Source: CAYSCW01 sp964429795 (GTDB lineage Bacteria > Acidobacteriota > Aminicenantia > Aminicenantales > Aminicenantaceae). From it: a stretch of 64,000 nucleotides of DNA. The stretch spans positions 16,302 through 80,301 of the forward strand of contig CAYSCW010000009.1 of assembly GCA_964429795.1 (NCBI GenBank), read 5' to 3'. This document shows positions 8,094-17,611 of this stretch, piece by piece. Position numbers and translations under genes: made by a program. The notes beneath the pieces are model-generated. The model ran no database searches, was not told where the DNA came from, and was given only the letters and a program-made list of their open reading frames with translations. How positions within the stretch are numbered: position 1 is the first letter of the stretch; each line of letters opens with the position of its first letter.

Positions 8094-10124
8094 CTACTTT
8101 ATATGCTCCAGGGCCTCATCAACGGCCCGCAGAAGAGGTGCTGCCGAGATCTTGGTGCCAACAGCATTTTCCATCCACAGCTGGGGGATAATGTTTCCAA
8201 CCACACACATCCGTTCCATCTCCTCTCCCAGGCTTTTTCCCTCAAGATACTGGCCAATCTGGAAGGCGATGATGTGTCCAAGAGGATAATCAGGAAGATA
8301 GAGTGCGCCATCTATCATATGGGAGTAAATAGCCAGAATGGGTTGATCTTTGACCCCGAAAACGTCTGCATAATACTCGTTCCATATCTCTCTGGCGATG
8401 GAAATAACCGCTCTTTTCAGGTCCTCGGGTTTCGCATCAGGATGTTCATAAAGCCAATGCCAAGCTTTCATGTCCACCAGAGAGACGCCCATGATCTCGT
8501 AAGCGCTCCAGAGGTAATCGAGTGCTTTGAGGTGCTCTCTGTTGACGTCGCGGCTCTCCACCCCCAGCACATCCAGGTCTCTCTCCTGGAAGACAAAGGC
8601 AAAGGCTTCGGTGAAGGCTGTGTTAGGAACTCCATGAAGCATATAATGGTCGACCTTCTGCAGGGTAAGAGTCTGCTCCACACAGTGCCCCAGCTCATGC
8701 ATGGCGATATTAAATCCCTTGTAGTTCATCCCTTTTTTAGGGACTCTGGTTCTCAGGTGGGACATATCCTCCTTCATCTCCGCCCCCCAGGCATGCCCCG
8801 CCCCTCTTGCCGGGTCCACCTCTATCTTGGGGGAGATAAAATCAGCCTGTTTCTCTGAAAAGCCGATCTTCAACAGAATACTCCTGAGCTCACTCTCAAA
8901 GGCCTCGATGGTGGGATATCGTTCAGCGACCATCCTATCTAGTTCCTCCTCTGCAATCCCGCCTCCTGATTTAAACCCTGGATACCAGATGTCAAAGGGT
9001 TCAAGCTTTCTTCCTAGCCTCTGGCTTATGAGCTTGCCCACCTTTCGGACTTGAGGGGAGGAGAGGAAGTTCCGGAAGAGAGCATCCACTTCTTCCTCAG
9101 GTATCTCTCTGACAGCCTCGAATTTACGCTTGATATGGGTGGGCAGGGCAGGGTAATAGGGGTCGAGCATCTTCATCCCCTTGAAAGCACTCAGGAAATG
9201 TTGGTAGCGGGTATCAGGCTCAGGCTCAGCGGTTATTTCTTCATCACCCTTGTAGACTTTATTGGTGAAAGGATTCCACAAGTACTCCGGGCTGTTGATC
9301 ACCGCTTGAGGGATGTCCTGATTTATGATAAGCAGCATGACCGCATAGATCATCTTCTGTTTAAAAAAGCCCTGGGGATCGTTGTATCTGGCCTTCAACT
9401 CATCCCTGAGTCCCCAGTGGGTGATCAGCTTGAGGTCCTCAGGAAAGTAGGTTTTTTTATCCTTGTCCACCAGTTTTCCCATGTAGACGTTGTATTCCGA
9501 GATATATGTGTCTGCTTCGGTCATGACTTGAGATATCTTCTGGTAGACTTCGGCCGGGACACGAGAAACGAACACATCTCCCATCCGGGCATAGGCCCAG
9601 TCTTTCCGGCTCCATTCCGCTCCCAGCTCAGTCTTTTCAGAAAGGGAATAATGAGGGAAATTCAACAGGATGAAAAAAGCAATTTTGTTCCGGAAAAGGT
9701 CCTCAGAAAGGTGGGAGGACGGGTCGAACTGGCCGAACATCATATCCAGGGGAAGGATTTTTCCCCAGTCAAGATGAAGAGCCCGTTTCAAGTCCAGGAG
9801 CATCTTGGTGAAATGTCCGTTTAAGACTTCATAGTTTGTTTCCAGCCTCTGGAAATTCAAATCCAGAAGCTCCGGCTCGGCGACAAAATTCAGCTGGCAG
9901 AAGTTTTTGAAATCTTCCAAGGTGCCGTCTTCCTTCTTCCACAGAGAAGCGGCCTGCTCAACACCTTTTTCAATCCGGAATTTCTGTGACTCCCCATATT
10001 TTTGAAGAAGAGATCCTCTGACCTCCTCCTTTGTCTTTGCGTCCACAGCTTGCTCTCCCGCTCTAAGGTCAGCCATAGAGAAAACCAAGGCCATAGAAAG
10101 GATAAAAAGTATGGGTTTTTTCAT
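8094..10124 (-). CDS. Secreted zinc metallopeptidase, gluzincin type (M2/M3-like)
   Basis: A 676-residue protein with a signal peptide (MKKPILFILSMALVFSMADL). The zinc motif HELGH lies near residues 474-478 and a probable third ligand, Glu in NTAFTEAFAF, about 25 residues later. This HExxH...E arrangement is that of gluzincins, and the mostly helical sequence and length suggest an M2/M3-like oligopeptidase in the periplasm. The exact family cannot be fixed by eye. AGGAGG stands seven bases before the ATG. It is the first gene of a likely two-gene unit with the downstream barrel protein. Confidence 0.75.
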   Translation of the reverse strand: MKKPILFILSMALVFSMADLRAGEQAVDAKTKEEVRGSLLQKYGESQKFRIEKGVEQAASLWKKEDGTLEDFKNFCQLNFVAEPELLDLNFQRLETNYEVLNGHFTKMLLDLKRALHLDWGKILPLDMMFGQFDPSSHLSEDLFRNKIAFFILLNFPHYSLSEKTELGAEWSRKDWAYARMGDVFVSRVPAEVYQKISQVMTEADTYISEYNVYMGKLVDKDKKTYFPEDLKLITHWGLRDELKARYNDPQGFFKQKMIYAVMLLIINQDIPQAVINSPEYLWNPFTNKVYKGDEEITAEPEPDTRYQHFLSAFKGMKMLDPYYPALPTHIKRKFEAVREIPEEEVDALFRNFLSSPQVRKVGKLISQRLGRKLEPFDIWYPGFKSGGGIAEEELDRMVAERYPTIEAFESELRSILLKIGFSEKQADFISPKIEVDPARGAGHAWGAEMKEDMSHLRTRVPKKGMNYKGFNIAMHELGHCVEQTLTLQKVDHYMLHGVPNTAFTEAFAFVFQERDLDVLGVESRDVNREHLKALDYLWSAYEIMGVSLVDMKAWHWLYEHPDAKPEDLKRAVISIAREIWNEYYADVFGVKDQPILAIYSHMIDGALYLPDYPLGHIIAFQIGQYLEGKSLGEEMERMCVVGNIIPQLWMENAVGTKISAAPLLRAVDEALEHIK

Positions 10125-10258
10125 CTTGACCTCCTGAATGCTTGTTCATGGCTAAGCCTATTTAGGAAAAAAAAGAATCTCTTTCTTACTCAAAGTGGCG
10201 GATTGTTCCCTTTTCACAGAGCCGCTCGTACCTGGAAGGAATCCCATTTATAGCAGAG

Positions 10259-10290
10259 GCCGAGCCTGAAGTCAACGGCTGGGCTTTTTT
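10259..10290 (+). terminator. Terminator-like hairpin followed by a T-run
   Basis: GCC-G-AGCC pairs with GGCT-G-GGC around a nine-base loop, with one G-G mismatch, followed by TTTTTT at 10285-10290. No intact plus-strand gene precedes it, so it may be left from a lost gene or may insulate the next promoter. The rest of 10125-10429 shows nothing clear. Confidence 0.35.
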
Positions 10291-10429
10291 CCGCTCACTA
10301 CGTCCCGCAAATTTTATGCCAAAAGCAGCAGGAAGCCATCAGGTGCCGAAAGGGGACTGTAAGAGAAAAATGGACAGCAACCGCCGCCTCACTTCGGTTT
10401 TGGAAATGCTTGCGTCGGCAGAAATTCAA

Positions 10430-10457
10430 TTGACAGGAATTTCCCCAGTGATATAAG
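10430..10457 (+). promoter_or_regulatory. Strong sigma-70-type promoter of the adenylate cyclase gene
   Basis: TTGACA at 10430-10435, a 16-base spacer and TATAAG at 10452-10457. Transcription would begin near 10464, about ten bases before the ATG at 10474, leaving no room for a Shine-Dalgarno site. Confidence 0.55.
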
Positions 10458-10473
10458 CTATAAAAAAAGACAA

Positions 10474-12543
10474 ATGGGGAGAGAAAAGAGGCGGCTGGCA
10501 GCGGTCATGTTCACCGACATTGTCGGTTACAGCACGCTCAGCCAGAAAAACGAGAAACTTGCCCTCGAGTTATTAGAAGACCATCGTTTGCTCCTCCGTC
10601 CCCAATTCCAGAAGTACAACGGAAAAGAGATCAAGACGATCGGCGACGCCTTCCTTGTGGAGTTCCAAAGCGCCGTCGAGGCCGTTGAGTGCGCGATAGT
10701 GATCCAGAAAGAACTCCAGGCAAGCAGTGCCCTTCTTCCGCCAGAGAAGAGGATCCAGGTCCGGATCGGAATCCATGTAGGTGATATCGTCCACCGGGAA
10801 GGTGATATCTACGGGGATGGCGTCAACATTGCCTCGCGGATCCAGCCCCTGGCCGAGCCTGGAGGGATTTGCCTTTCTGAGCAAGTCGTGGACCAGGTCC
10901 GCAACAAGATAAAAGCACCGATTGTCAGCCTGGGGATCCACAGGTTGAAAAACATCGAGGATCCCCAGAAAATATTCTATGTCGTTCTTCCCTGGCAGGA
11001 AAAGAAGCCCCTGAAACCTGTTTCACCGATCTCGTTGCCCAAGGAGAGGAGAAAAAGATGGCTGGTTCCCTCGCTGATCGGAGCGGGGGTTCTCATCGTT
11101 GCTTCTATTCTCCTGCTTCTTTTAATTAAGAATAAGATCCTCATTCCACCCGGACCACAGGCAATCCGATCATTAGCGGTGCTGCCGCTCCAGAATCTCT
11201 CCACAGACCCGACCCAGGAATATTTTTCGGATGGCATGACCGAAGCGCTCATCACCGAGCTCTCCAAGATCAAGGCTCTGCGCGTTATCTCGCGGACCTC
11301 CGTGATGCGCTACAAGAAGACCGAGAAGACTCTCCCCGAGATCGCCAAGGAGCTTAACGTTGAGGCTGCTGTCGAAGGTTCCGCCCTGCTTGCAGGAGAT
11401 CGGGTGCGGATCACCGCTCAACTGATCAAGGCTGATCCGGAACAGCATCTCTGGGCAGAAGAATACGAGCGGGATTTCCGCGACATCCTGAGCCTGCAGA
11501 GCGAGGTCGCGCGGACGATTGCCAGGGAAATCCGGATCACGCTTACACCGGAGGAAAAGGAGAGACTGGCAAGCGTCCACCCTATTAATCCCGACGCCCA
11601 TAAGGCATATCTCAAAGGCCGTTTTCTCATCAACAAGTTCACAGAGGATGGCGTCAGGAATGGGATGAAATCCTTCAGGCAGGCACTCGTGATCGACCCT
11701 GGATTTGCCCTTGCCCATGCCGGCCTGGCAGAGGCCTACGACATCCTGACCTCAGCGGGCTGGATCTCTCCGCAGAAAGGGTGGCCGCGAGTCCAGGAAG
11801 AGGCCGAGAAGGCTCTCTCCCTGGACGAGACACTCGGGGAACCACGAGTCCTTCTGGCAGATTATAAATTCCTCGTCGCCTGGGATTTCAAAGCCACAGA
11901 ACGGGAGTTTCAACGGGCCATCGAACTCAATCCCGGGAATTCTACGGCCCACCAATACTATGCCATCTTCCTTTCGGCAATGGGGCGGCATGATGAAGCG
12001 ATCGAGGTCAACCGACATGCCCTCGAGCTCGACCCTCTTTCGTTGAGCATTAATCAGAGTATGGGCGCGATTTACCGGTTTGCCCGCCAGTATGACCTTT
12101 CTCTCGAACAACTCAAGGCGACCGTCGCGCTTGACCCCAATTTTGCCTGGACTCATTGGTCCCTGGGAGAAGCCTATGTCCGTAAGGGAATGTACGAACA
12201 GGCTGTAAGCGAGCTCCAGAAGGCCCTCGATCTGTCTGGAGAGAATATGGCCCTTATCCAGGCGGATTTGGCCTGTTCCTTTGCCCTCTGGGGCAAAAAG
12301 AAAGAGGCGCAGTCGATTCTCGAGGATCTTCTGAGTCAGTCCCAAGAGAAGTATGTCTCGCCTTTCAGCATGGCAACAATTTATGCCGCCCTGGGAGAAA
12401 AGGATAGGGCTTTTTCCTGGCTCGAGAAAGCCTTTGCGGAGCGGGCTAATAATTTCGTCTTTCTCAGGGTTGATCCCCGGCTGGATAGCCTTCGTCATGA
12501 TCCCCGCTTTGACGATTTCCTCACTCGGGTGGGACTGAAATAA
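10474..12543 (+). CDS. Class III adenylate/guanylate cyclase with TolB/FlgO-like domain and TPR repeats
   Basis: A 689-residue inner membrane regulator. Residues 1-175 form a class III nucleotide cyclase domain with metal-binding Asp15 (FTDIVGYS) and Asp58 (KTIGDAFL), substrate Lys54, and the transition-state Asn118 and Arg122 (DGVNIASRI), so it should be active. One membrane helix spans about 196-217. Residues 230-360 match the TolB/FlgO-like module common in CadC-type and TPR regulators (LAVLPLQNLSTDPTQEYF). Several tetratricopeptide repeats fill the rest. A strong promoter lies just upstream, but no Shine-Dalgarno site. The gene is visibly richer in G, C and CpG than its neighbours, which suggests recent acquisition or different constraint. 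Confidence 0.88.
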   Translation: MGREKRRLAAVMFTDIVGYSTLSQKNEKLALELLEDHRLLLRPQFQKYNGKEIKTIGDAFLVEFQSAVEAVECAIVIQKELQASSALLPPEKRIQVRIGIHVGDIVHREGDIYGDGVNIASRIQPLAEPGGICLSEQVVDQVRNKIKAPIVSLGIHRLKNIEDPQKIFYVVLPWQEKKPLKPVSPISLPKERRKRWLVPSLIGAGVLIVASILLLLLIKNKILIPPGPQAIRSLAVLPLQNLSTDPTQEYFSDGMTEALITELSKIKALRVISRTSVMRYKKTEKTLPEIAKELNVEAAVEGSALLAGDRVRITAQLIKADPEQHLWAEEYERDFRDILSLQSEVARTIAREIRITLTPEEKERLASVHPINPDAHKAYLKGRFLINKFTEDGVRNGMKSFRQALVIDPGFALAHAGLAEAYDILTSAGWISPQKGWPRVQEEAEKALSLDETLGEPRVLLADYKFLVAWDFKATEREFQRAIELNPGNSTAHQYYAIFLSAMGRHDEAIEVNRHALELDPLSLSINQSMGAIYRFARQYDLSLEQLKATVALDPNFAWTHWSLGEAYVRKGMYEQAVSELQKALDLSGENMALIQADLACSFALWGKKKEAQSILEDLLSQSQEKYVSPFSMATIYAALGEKDRAFSWLEKAFAERANNFVFLRVDPRLDSLRHDPRFDDFLTRVGLK

Positions 12544-12608
12544 GAGAAATAAAACTCATTAAACAAGATGGCGAGTGTCTCCTACTGCTCATGATTATGG
12601 AGGAGGCC

Positions 12609-13745
12609 ATGAAAGCATTCCTTGCAATTTTCCTGCTGCTTTTGGCAACTGTCCTCCCTTTCTTCGGCGAGGAGGCCATTGTTATCGGCAGCAAAGAGGG
12701 AGAGGGATACCTGAATTTCCCCAGACAGGTGGCAGAAGGCCCTGATGGGAATATCTATGTCTACGACATGGCAGATGCTTTCATAAAAGTATATTCCCCC
12801 GAAGGAAATTTTTTGAGAAAAATAGGAGGAAAAGGGCAGGGTCCTGGCGAAGTACAGAGAGAGGATGGTCTCACTTTTTGTTTTACTCCTGGTGGGAAAT
12901 TGTTCTTTGCCGAATATTTCGGCGGCCATCCCTGGATCACCCTTATGGACCTCACTGGACAACTCTATAAAGTTATTAAATTAGAGATGAAGGAATTTTT
13001 TGGGGTCGCTGATGCAGTCTCCTTGGAGGATGGAGGCTTTCTGGTGGAATTTGCGTTCGTGGGAAGGCCTGAGAAGAAAAAAGACTATTTTCTGCATCGT
13101 TCTCCTCGAGAACTTGTGCACCTTGACTCTCAAGGCCGGATCCTATCCAAGATTAAAAGAACCGAATACCTCACCCGGATTTCGTTCTTAGACCAAGGAG
13201 CTGACCTGGAAATCCCATGTGTTCCACTGTTTGCCTGGACTTCCTTCAAAGAGAGCATGGTTCTATTCTCCGACGGCTTGAGCCCTAAATTATATGTCTA
13301 TGACTATGAAGGCAAGCTGATAACAGAAATAAAAACGCCTCTTCCTGAACCTAATAAGATTACCCAAAGAGAGCTAGATGACTGGAGAGAGAGAAGAAAA
13401 GAAAGCATCACGGATAAAATCTGGTATAACCAGTTTGGAAGGGTGATAGAAAAATACAAGAAATCTATCTATGAGAAGATCCCCAATCTCAGCGGACTTT
13501 CTCTCACCCCGGAAAGGAACATCTTGATATCAGGACGCTTGGGCGATGAGGATGAGGAGAGAGATTACTGGCTTATTGATGAGGAGGGAAAAATACTGGC
13601 TCATACCAGAACGGATGCCTATGGCATAAGAATTTCGCCGCATTTTATCTTCTTTGCATCTAGGGATGAAGAAGAAAACATCTGTATCCACCGCTTAAAA
13701 AGAAAAGGAAACGAGGAAGAAGACCTGCTGAGAATCGGACTGTAG
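12609..13745 (+). CDS. Six-bladed beta-propeller (NHL-like) secreted protein
   Basis: The ATG at 12609 is preferred over 12591 because GGAGG lies five bases before it. A signal peptide (AFLAIFLLLLATVLPFFG) leads into repeated propeller-blade motifs: PRQVAEGPDGNIYVYDMAD, FIKVYSPEGNFLRKIGGKG, GQGPGEVQ and later blades (PKLYVYDYEGKLI, YWLIDEEGKIL). This is the pattern of the 6-bladed beta-propeller/NHL family, exported proteins of usually unknown ligand. It follows the cyclase gene by 65 bases on the same strand and might be cotranscribed. About 378 residues, in the normal range. Function is not known. Confidence 0.75.
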   Translation: MKAFLAIFLLLLATVLPFFGEEAIVIGSKEGEGYLNFPRQVAEGPDGNIYVYDMADAFIKVYSPEGNFLRKIGGKGQGPGEVQREDGLTFCFTPGGKLFFAEYFGGHPWITLMDLTGQLYKVIKLEMKEFFGVADAVSLEDGGFLVEFAFVGRPEKKKDYFLHRSPRELVHLDSQGRILSKIKRTEYLTRISFLDQGADLEIPCVPLFAWTSFKESMVLFSDGLSPKLYVYDYEGKLITEIKTPLPEPNKITQRELDDWRERRKESITDKIWYNQFGRVIEKYKKSIYEKIPNLSGLSLTPERNILISGRLGDEDEERDYWLIDEEGKILAHTRTDAYGIRISPHFIFFASRDEEENICIHRLKRKGNEEEDLLRIGL

Positions 13746-13816
13746 AAAAAGAAGAGGAATCAAAGCGGCTTCCAGATGTGCTTCAAAACTTAAACGCAGC
13801 AAGAAAGAGCAACCGT

Positions 13817-15490
13817 CTAGCCCTGCCTTTCAAAGCGGAGATTTTTCACCCGCCCAGCATCCAGCATAAAGGAGGTTATCCTTTTCTCTTCATCCCGGAT
13901 AAAGCGAATCCTAAAGCTGCGGACAGAAAACCAATCCTTGAGAGTGGGTTGAAGTGAAGGCTTGGGAGCATTCCTGTGGACAAAAAAGAGCTTCCCTTTC
14001 TTGAGGGCCAGGCGGAATGTCACCTGGAGTTCCTCACTGTAGTAGTCTCCGACATATTCTTTAAGCTGCTCTGCTGTGGGGTTAACTCTCTGGAAAGATT
14101 CATAGATATCAGGTTCCTCCCCTTCAGGGAAGATATGCATCAGCGTGGGTTTTCCTTTCTCCTGCTTTTCAAATTTAATAGCGGCCTGGAAGGGGGCCTT
14201 TAACACCTGAAATTCTGTTTCGCTTCGAGCGCCCAGTGGGAACTGCTGGCCAAAAGCATAGAGAATCAACTGATTCTTTTTAAGTAAAATTCCTCTTAAG
14301 GTTCCGGTCTTGAGGTCGATGTAATCGCCGACTTTTTCCTTAAGCTTACTCTCTGGAAGCTTCATGAATTCTTTCTGAAGCTTGGCTTCAGGCTTTTCTT
14401 CCTCTTTAAAATGATTGGGAAGATAGATATCAGCCACCTGACGGGAAAGCTTCATCGGGTTAAAAGAGCTGAGGTTGGAAAGACAGACCACTGAGAATCT
14501 CTGCTCGGGGAAACGGAGAAAGGCGGCCTTGTAGCCTTCCAGCGCTCCTCCATGGCTGACGGTCCTTAAACCTTTATAGCTTCCTATGGTGAGGGCGAAG
14601 GCGTAGTCGAGCTTTTCGCCGCTGTTTAAAGCCCCCCCTGTGTGCATCATGTCAATCACTTCTTTGCCACCCACTTTGTGATGGAAGAAGTTCTGGTCCC
14701 AGAGAGAAAGGTCTTCCACAGAGGTAAACAAACCCCCTGAGCCAACACAGTCGAAGGTGGATATAAAATTTTTGAACCTCCCGCCTCCACCAGGGAAGTA
14801 ACCGGAGGCTCTGTTCTTGATCAACCCTTGATAATCATCATGAAAATGAGAGTTCTTCATCCCAAGAGGCTTGAAGATGCTTTCCTCTGCAAACTCTCGA
14901 AGAGTCCTGCCGCTAGCCTTCTCCACTATCACGCCCAACAGGAAATAACCGGAATTGCTGTAAAGGTACTCTTCTCCTGGCGCAAAATTCAGCTCCTTCT
15001 GGCGGGCGATGAGGTCGAGTACATCCTGTTCATGAAAATAACCAAAAGGAATGCCGGCGATGTCCTCCAGAGTAAGATAATCACGCAGCCCGCTGGTGTG
15101 GTGGATGAGATGCCGGATAGTGATCGGTGTCCCATAATCTGGAATCTCCGGGAGATACTTCCGGATATCATCATCCAAGGAGAGTTTGCCCTGTTTGGCT
15201 AGCAAGGCTACAGCGAAGGCTACGAATTGTTTGGAAACCGACCCGATATAAAAGATGCTTTGGGGAGTGATGGGAATATCATGCTCCAGGTTGGCCATGC
15301 CATAGCCCCGTTTATATATGATTTCGCCGTCTTGGACGATGGCCAAGGCGCACCCTGGTGAATATGGCTTATCCCACGCCGAAAAAAGCTTGTCGACTCT
15401 CTCCGTTCTTTGGTCTGCGTAATGTGAAGAGAGAAAAACAGAGAAAAAAAGGATGACAAAGACTATAAGACATCTCCATGATCTGTTCAT
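13817..15490 (-). CDS. Secreted serine hydrolase, beta-lactamase/S12 family
   Basis: A penicillin-binding-protein-like hydrolase with a signal peptide. The catalytic motifs of the class C beta-lactamase/S12 fold are present: SVSK (Ser84 and Lys87 counted from the ATG at 15490), YSNSG (the YxN element) and HGGALEG (the HxG element). A C-terminal beta-rich domain of about 150 residues follows the catalytic part, as in many esterase or D-aminopeptidase relatives. A longer frame would begin with TTG at 15502, but that codon abuts GGAGG, so the ATG twelve bases later is chosen. Substrate is not predictable; peptide or ester hydrolysis in the periplasm is likely. It is single and convergent with the propeller gene. 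Confidence 0.85.
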   Translation of the reverse strand: MNRSWRCLIVFVILFFSVFLSSHYADQRTERVDKLFSAWDKPYSPGCALAIVQDGEIIYKRGYGMANLEHDIPITPQSIFYIGSVSKQFVAFAVALLAKQGKLSLDDDIRKYLPEIPDYGTPITIRHLIHHTSGLRDYLTLEDIAGIPFGYFHEQDVLDLIARQKELNFAPGEEYLYSNSGYFLLGVIVEKASGRTLREFAEESIFKPLGMKNSHFHDDYQGLIKNRASGYFPGGGGRFKNFISTFDCVGSGGLFTSVEDLSLWDQNFFHHKVGGKEVIDMMHTGGALNSGEKLDYAFALTIGSYKGLRTVSHGGALEGYKAAFLRFPEQRFSVVCLSNLSSFNPMKLSRQVADIYLPNHFKEEEKPEAKLQKEFMKLPESKLKEKVGDYIDLKTGTLRGILLKKNQLILYAFGQQFPLGARSETEFQVLKAPFQAAIKFEKQEKGKPTLMHIFPEGEEPDIYESFQRVNPTAEQLKEYVGDYYSEELQVTFRLALKKGKLFFVHRNAPKPSLQPTLKDWFSVRSFRIRFIRDEEKRITSFMLDAGRVKNLRFERQG

Positions 15491-15720
15491 GGTTGAATTC
15501 AACCTCCTTAAGAAAAATGGGTATAACGATTATATATTTCTCAACGCCGTATTTCTACTTTCTAGGCGGGCGCAGCAAACATTTCCGTGTACAATTCCAA
15601 AAAAAGATCCAGGCTGTAAGCCATTAAAATGCCAATTTTGCCTAATAAGTATTGTGTCCCCAGATTTAGCTGTGGTATAAGCTAGGAAACAATCGGGTGA
15701 TAAAACCAAGGAGGTAAATC

Positions 15721-15831
15721 ATGAAAGTCAGGGGAGGAGCTCTTGTGGCCAAGACTCTTAAAAAATATGGGGTTCAGGATGATCTGGATGCTGATGGAGG
15801 TGCTTTTAGGAAAAAAGACCTATCTGGATAA
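15721..15831 (+). pseudogene. N-terminal stub resembling a thiamine-diphosphate enzyme
   Basis: A very good ribosome binding site (GGAGGT) leads into an ATG frame of 36 codons. Its first 18 residues (MKVRGGALVAKTLKKYGV) match the start of acetolactate synthase-like TPP enzymes (GGELVAKxLKxxGV), but the frame then loses similarity and stops. It looks like a truncated gene start. The spacer 15491-15720 shows nothing else. Confidence 0.5.
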
Positions 15832-15893
15832 GATCCCCCATATCATGAGGAGGCTCAATTCCTGGCATCTGGATGGTTTCCTCTCCTCAGTGA

Positions 15894-16046
15894 TGCTCAA
15901 GCAGATCGAATCAAAACTTCACAAGAAGATGGGCTGAAAAAGACATGCTCTCCTGGTCCCTCACCCTAGAGCCTCAAGAAAAAAGGGAAATTCTCATCGA
16001 TTTTACTGTGGAATATCCCAAGGACGCTCACATCATCGGGATATAA
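15894..16046 (+). pseudogene. C-terminal remnant resembling DUF4139 (mucoidy inhibitor-like) proteins
   Basis: The frame ending at TAA 16044-16046 encodes KDMLSWSLTLEPQEKREI and then a strand with VEYPKDAHIIGI. This resembles the conserved end of DUF4139 proteins (GxlxWxlxLxPgexxelxxxYxVeyPk). Only about 45 codons remain, after a stop. With the stub at 15721 it suggests deletion that joined pieces of two unrelated genes. Confidence 0.4.
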
Positions 16047-16094
16047 AAGGAATCCTGAAATCAATCGGCCCGTTCGGGAAACAGGTTCATAAGC

Positions 16095-17594
16095 CTATTC
16101 CTTCATCTGCTCCTTTTCGGGTTTTGGAGAGGGTATGGAGATATCGATGGTGTTGACTTCTCCCAGAGTCGAAAGCGGCTTGTCGAAATCCTCCTCCTTT
16201 CCCACGACCAGAATCTGGACTTTCTCAGGATGGAGATATTTTTTGGCTACCCGAAGCACATCCGCCTTGGTAACTTTCTCCAATCCTTCCTTGACCCTGT
16301 CCATAAAATCGAGGGGATAGCCGAAATAGGCATAGGTCATCATGCGGTTGACGATCTCAGCTCGGCTATCGAAATTGAAGACAAAGGAATTGAGGTACTC
16401 ATCTTTGGCCTTTGCCAGCTCCTCATCGCTCACTTCCTCCTCTGTCATCCTCTTCATCTCCCCGAGCATCAATCCGATGGCATAGACAGTGGACTCTGAT
16501 TTGGTCTGTGCTCCACACCGAAAAACCCCAGGATACGTGTATCCAGCGCCGTAATATCCATAAACGCTGTAAGCCAGACCCTCGTCAGTTCTGATCTTTT
16601 TGAACATGCGGTCAAAGGAAAGGATGCTGTTCATCACACTCAAGGCAGGATAGTCTGGGTTATTCATCACACCACCGATGTGACCGATCATGATGTGGGA
16701 CTGGTTGACATCAGGCTTTTGAATGTGATTGACCGTGTACCTATATCCATAGTCGACTTTGGGAAGAGAGAGAATGCTCACATCTTTCCTTTGCCAGGTC
16801 TCAAGATTCTTCTTGATCTTGGCTACCATCTCCTGGCTTTCAAAGTCTCCCCAGACAGCCATGATTGTGTTGTTGGGATAAAAATATTTCTGGTAAAAAC
16901 GAACGATATCTTGCCGGGTGACGGCATCAATGGTGGCATACTCAGGATGACAGGCGTAAGGGCTGTCTCCTCCGTATATGAGCTTCTGAAATTCCCTAAA
17001 TGTGATCTGGCCGATATCATCATTCCGCCGGGAGATCACGGTCCTCTGCTGGATTTTGGCCAGGTTGATCTTATCCTCCGGGAAGGCAGGGTTCTTCAGG
17101 ATGTCAGCCAGGATTTCAAAGGCTCGGTCAATATCTTCCTTGAGCACGGAAACGGTGATGTAACCCGAGGTCAAGCCTATCCCTGTAGATATGGTGGCGG
17201 CCATGGTCTCAAGTTCCTTGTCCATCTGGTCCCCGTTCATCGATGTTGTTCCACCTGTGCGGAGCACCTGTCCGCAAATAGCAGCCAGACCGACTTTAGA
17301 GGGAGGTTCGAAAACAGAGCCGGTACGAACCATAGCTCTCAGGTCGATGGTCGGATACTGATGGTCCTCGACTAAAAAGAGGGTTAGACCGTTGGCCAGC
17401 TCCACTTTTTCCACCTTGGGCATTTGAATGGGATTTAGAGAAGGGAAGACAAACTTGTCCTTGGGACTCTTTTGGGAAAATGCAGGATTCCCGCAATAAA
17501 AGAGGACAAGAAAAAAGGCTATCACAATAATAAAAACCTTACTGTATTTTCCCATTGTTCTTTCCTTTCTAAGGAATAAATTTTTTCTTTTCAT
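16095..17594 (-). CDS. M16 family peptidase homologue, non-catalytic subunit
   Basis: About 499 residues with a signal peptide and two M16 domains. The zinc-binding HxxEH motif is replaced (VGLAAICGQVLRTGGT), so this subunit cannot bind zinc in the usual way. It keeps the C-terminal R/Y element (IRTDEGLAYSVYGYYG) that binds substrate in the non-catalytic partner of heterodimeric M16 enzymes. Two starts are possible, 17594 (GGAGA seven bases before) and 17555 (AAAGGA before); both leave a signal peptide. It follows the active M16 gene by 17 bases, so coupled translation and a heterodimer are likely. Periplasmic. Confidence 0.88.
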   Translation of the reverse strand: MKRKNLFLRKERTMGKYSKVFIIVIAFFLVLFYCGNPAFSQKSPKDKFVFPSLNPIQMPKVEKVELANGLTLFLVEDHQYPTIDLRAMVRTGSVFEPPSKVGLAAICGQVLRTGGTTSMNGDQMDKELETMAATISTGIGLTSGYITVSVLKEDIDRAFEILADILKNPAFPEDKINLAKIQQRTVISRRNDDIGQITFREFQKLIYGGDSPYACHPEYATIDAVTRQDIVRFYQKYFYPNNTIMAVWGDFESQEMVAKIKKNLETWQRKDVSILSLPKVDYGYRYTVNHIQKPDVNQSHIMIGHIGGVMNNPDYPALSVMNSILSFDRMFKKIRTDEGLAYSVYGYYGAGYTYPGVFRCGAQTKSESTVYAIGLMLGEMKRMTEEEVSDEELAKAKDEYLNSFVFNFDSRAEIVNRMMTYAYFGYPLDFMDRVKEGLEKVTKADVLRVAKKYLHPEKVQILVVGKEEDFDKPLSTLGEVNTIDISIPSPKPEKEQMKE

Positions 17595-17611
17595 GGGCTA
17601 ATCTCCTGCAT

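Noticed and set aside
8103..9824. Long plus-strand open frames (251 and 257 aa)
   Set aside because: They lie exactly opposite the gluzincin peptidase gene, have no ribosome sites and no recognisable domains; they are antisense shadows.
11173..12498. Minus-strand frames of 181 and 248 aa
   Set aside because: Antisense to the cyclase-TPR gene, whose higher GC lowers chance stop codons; no start signals or domains.
15743..15937. 64-residue plus-strand frame
   Set aside because: It overlaps the TPP-like stub and DUF4139-like remnant, has no ribosome site and no match; it is degenerate sequence.
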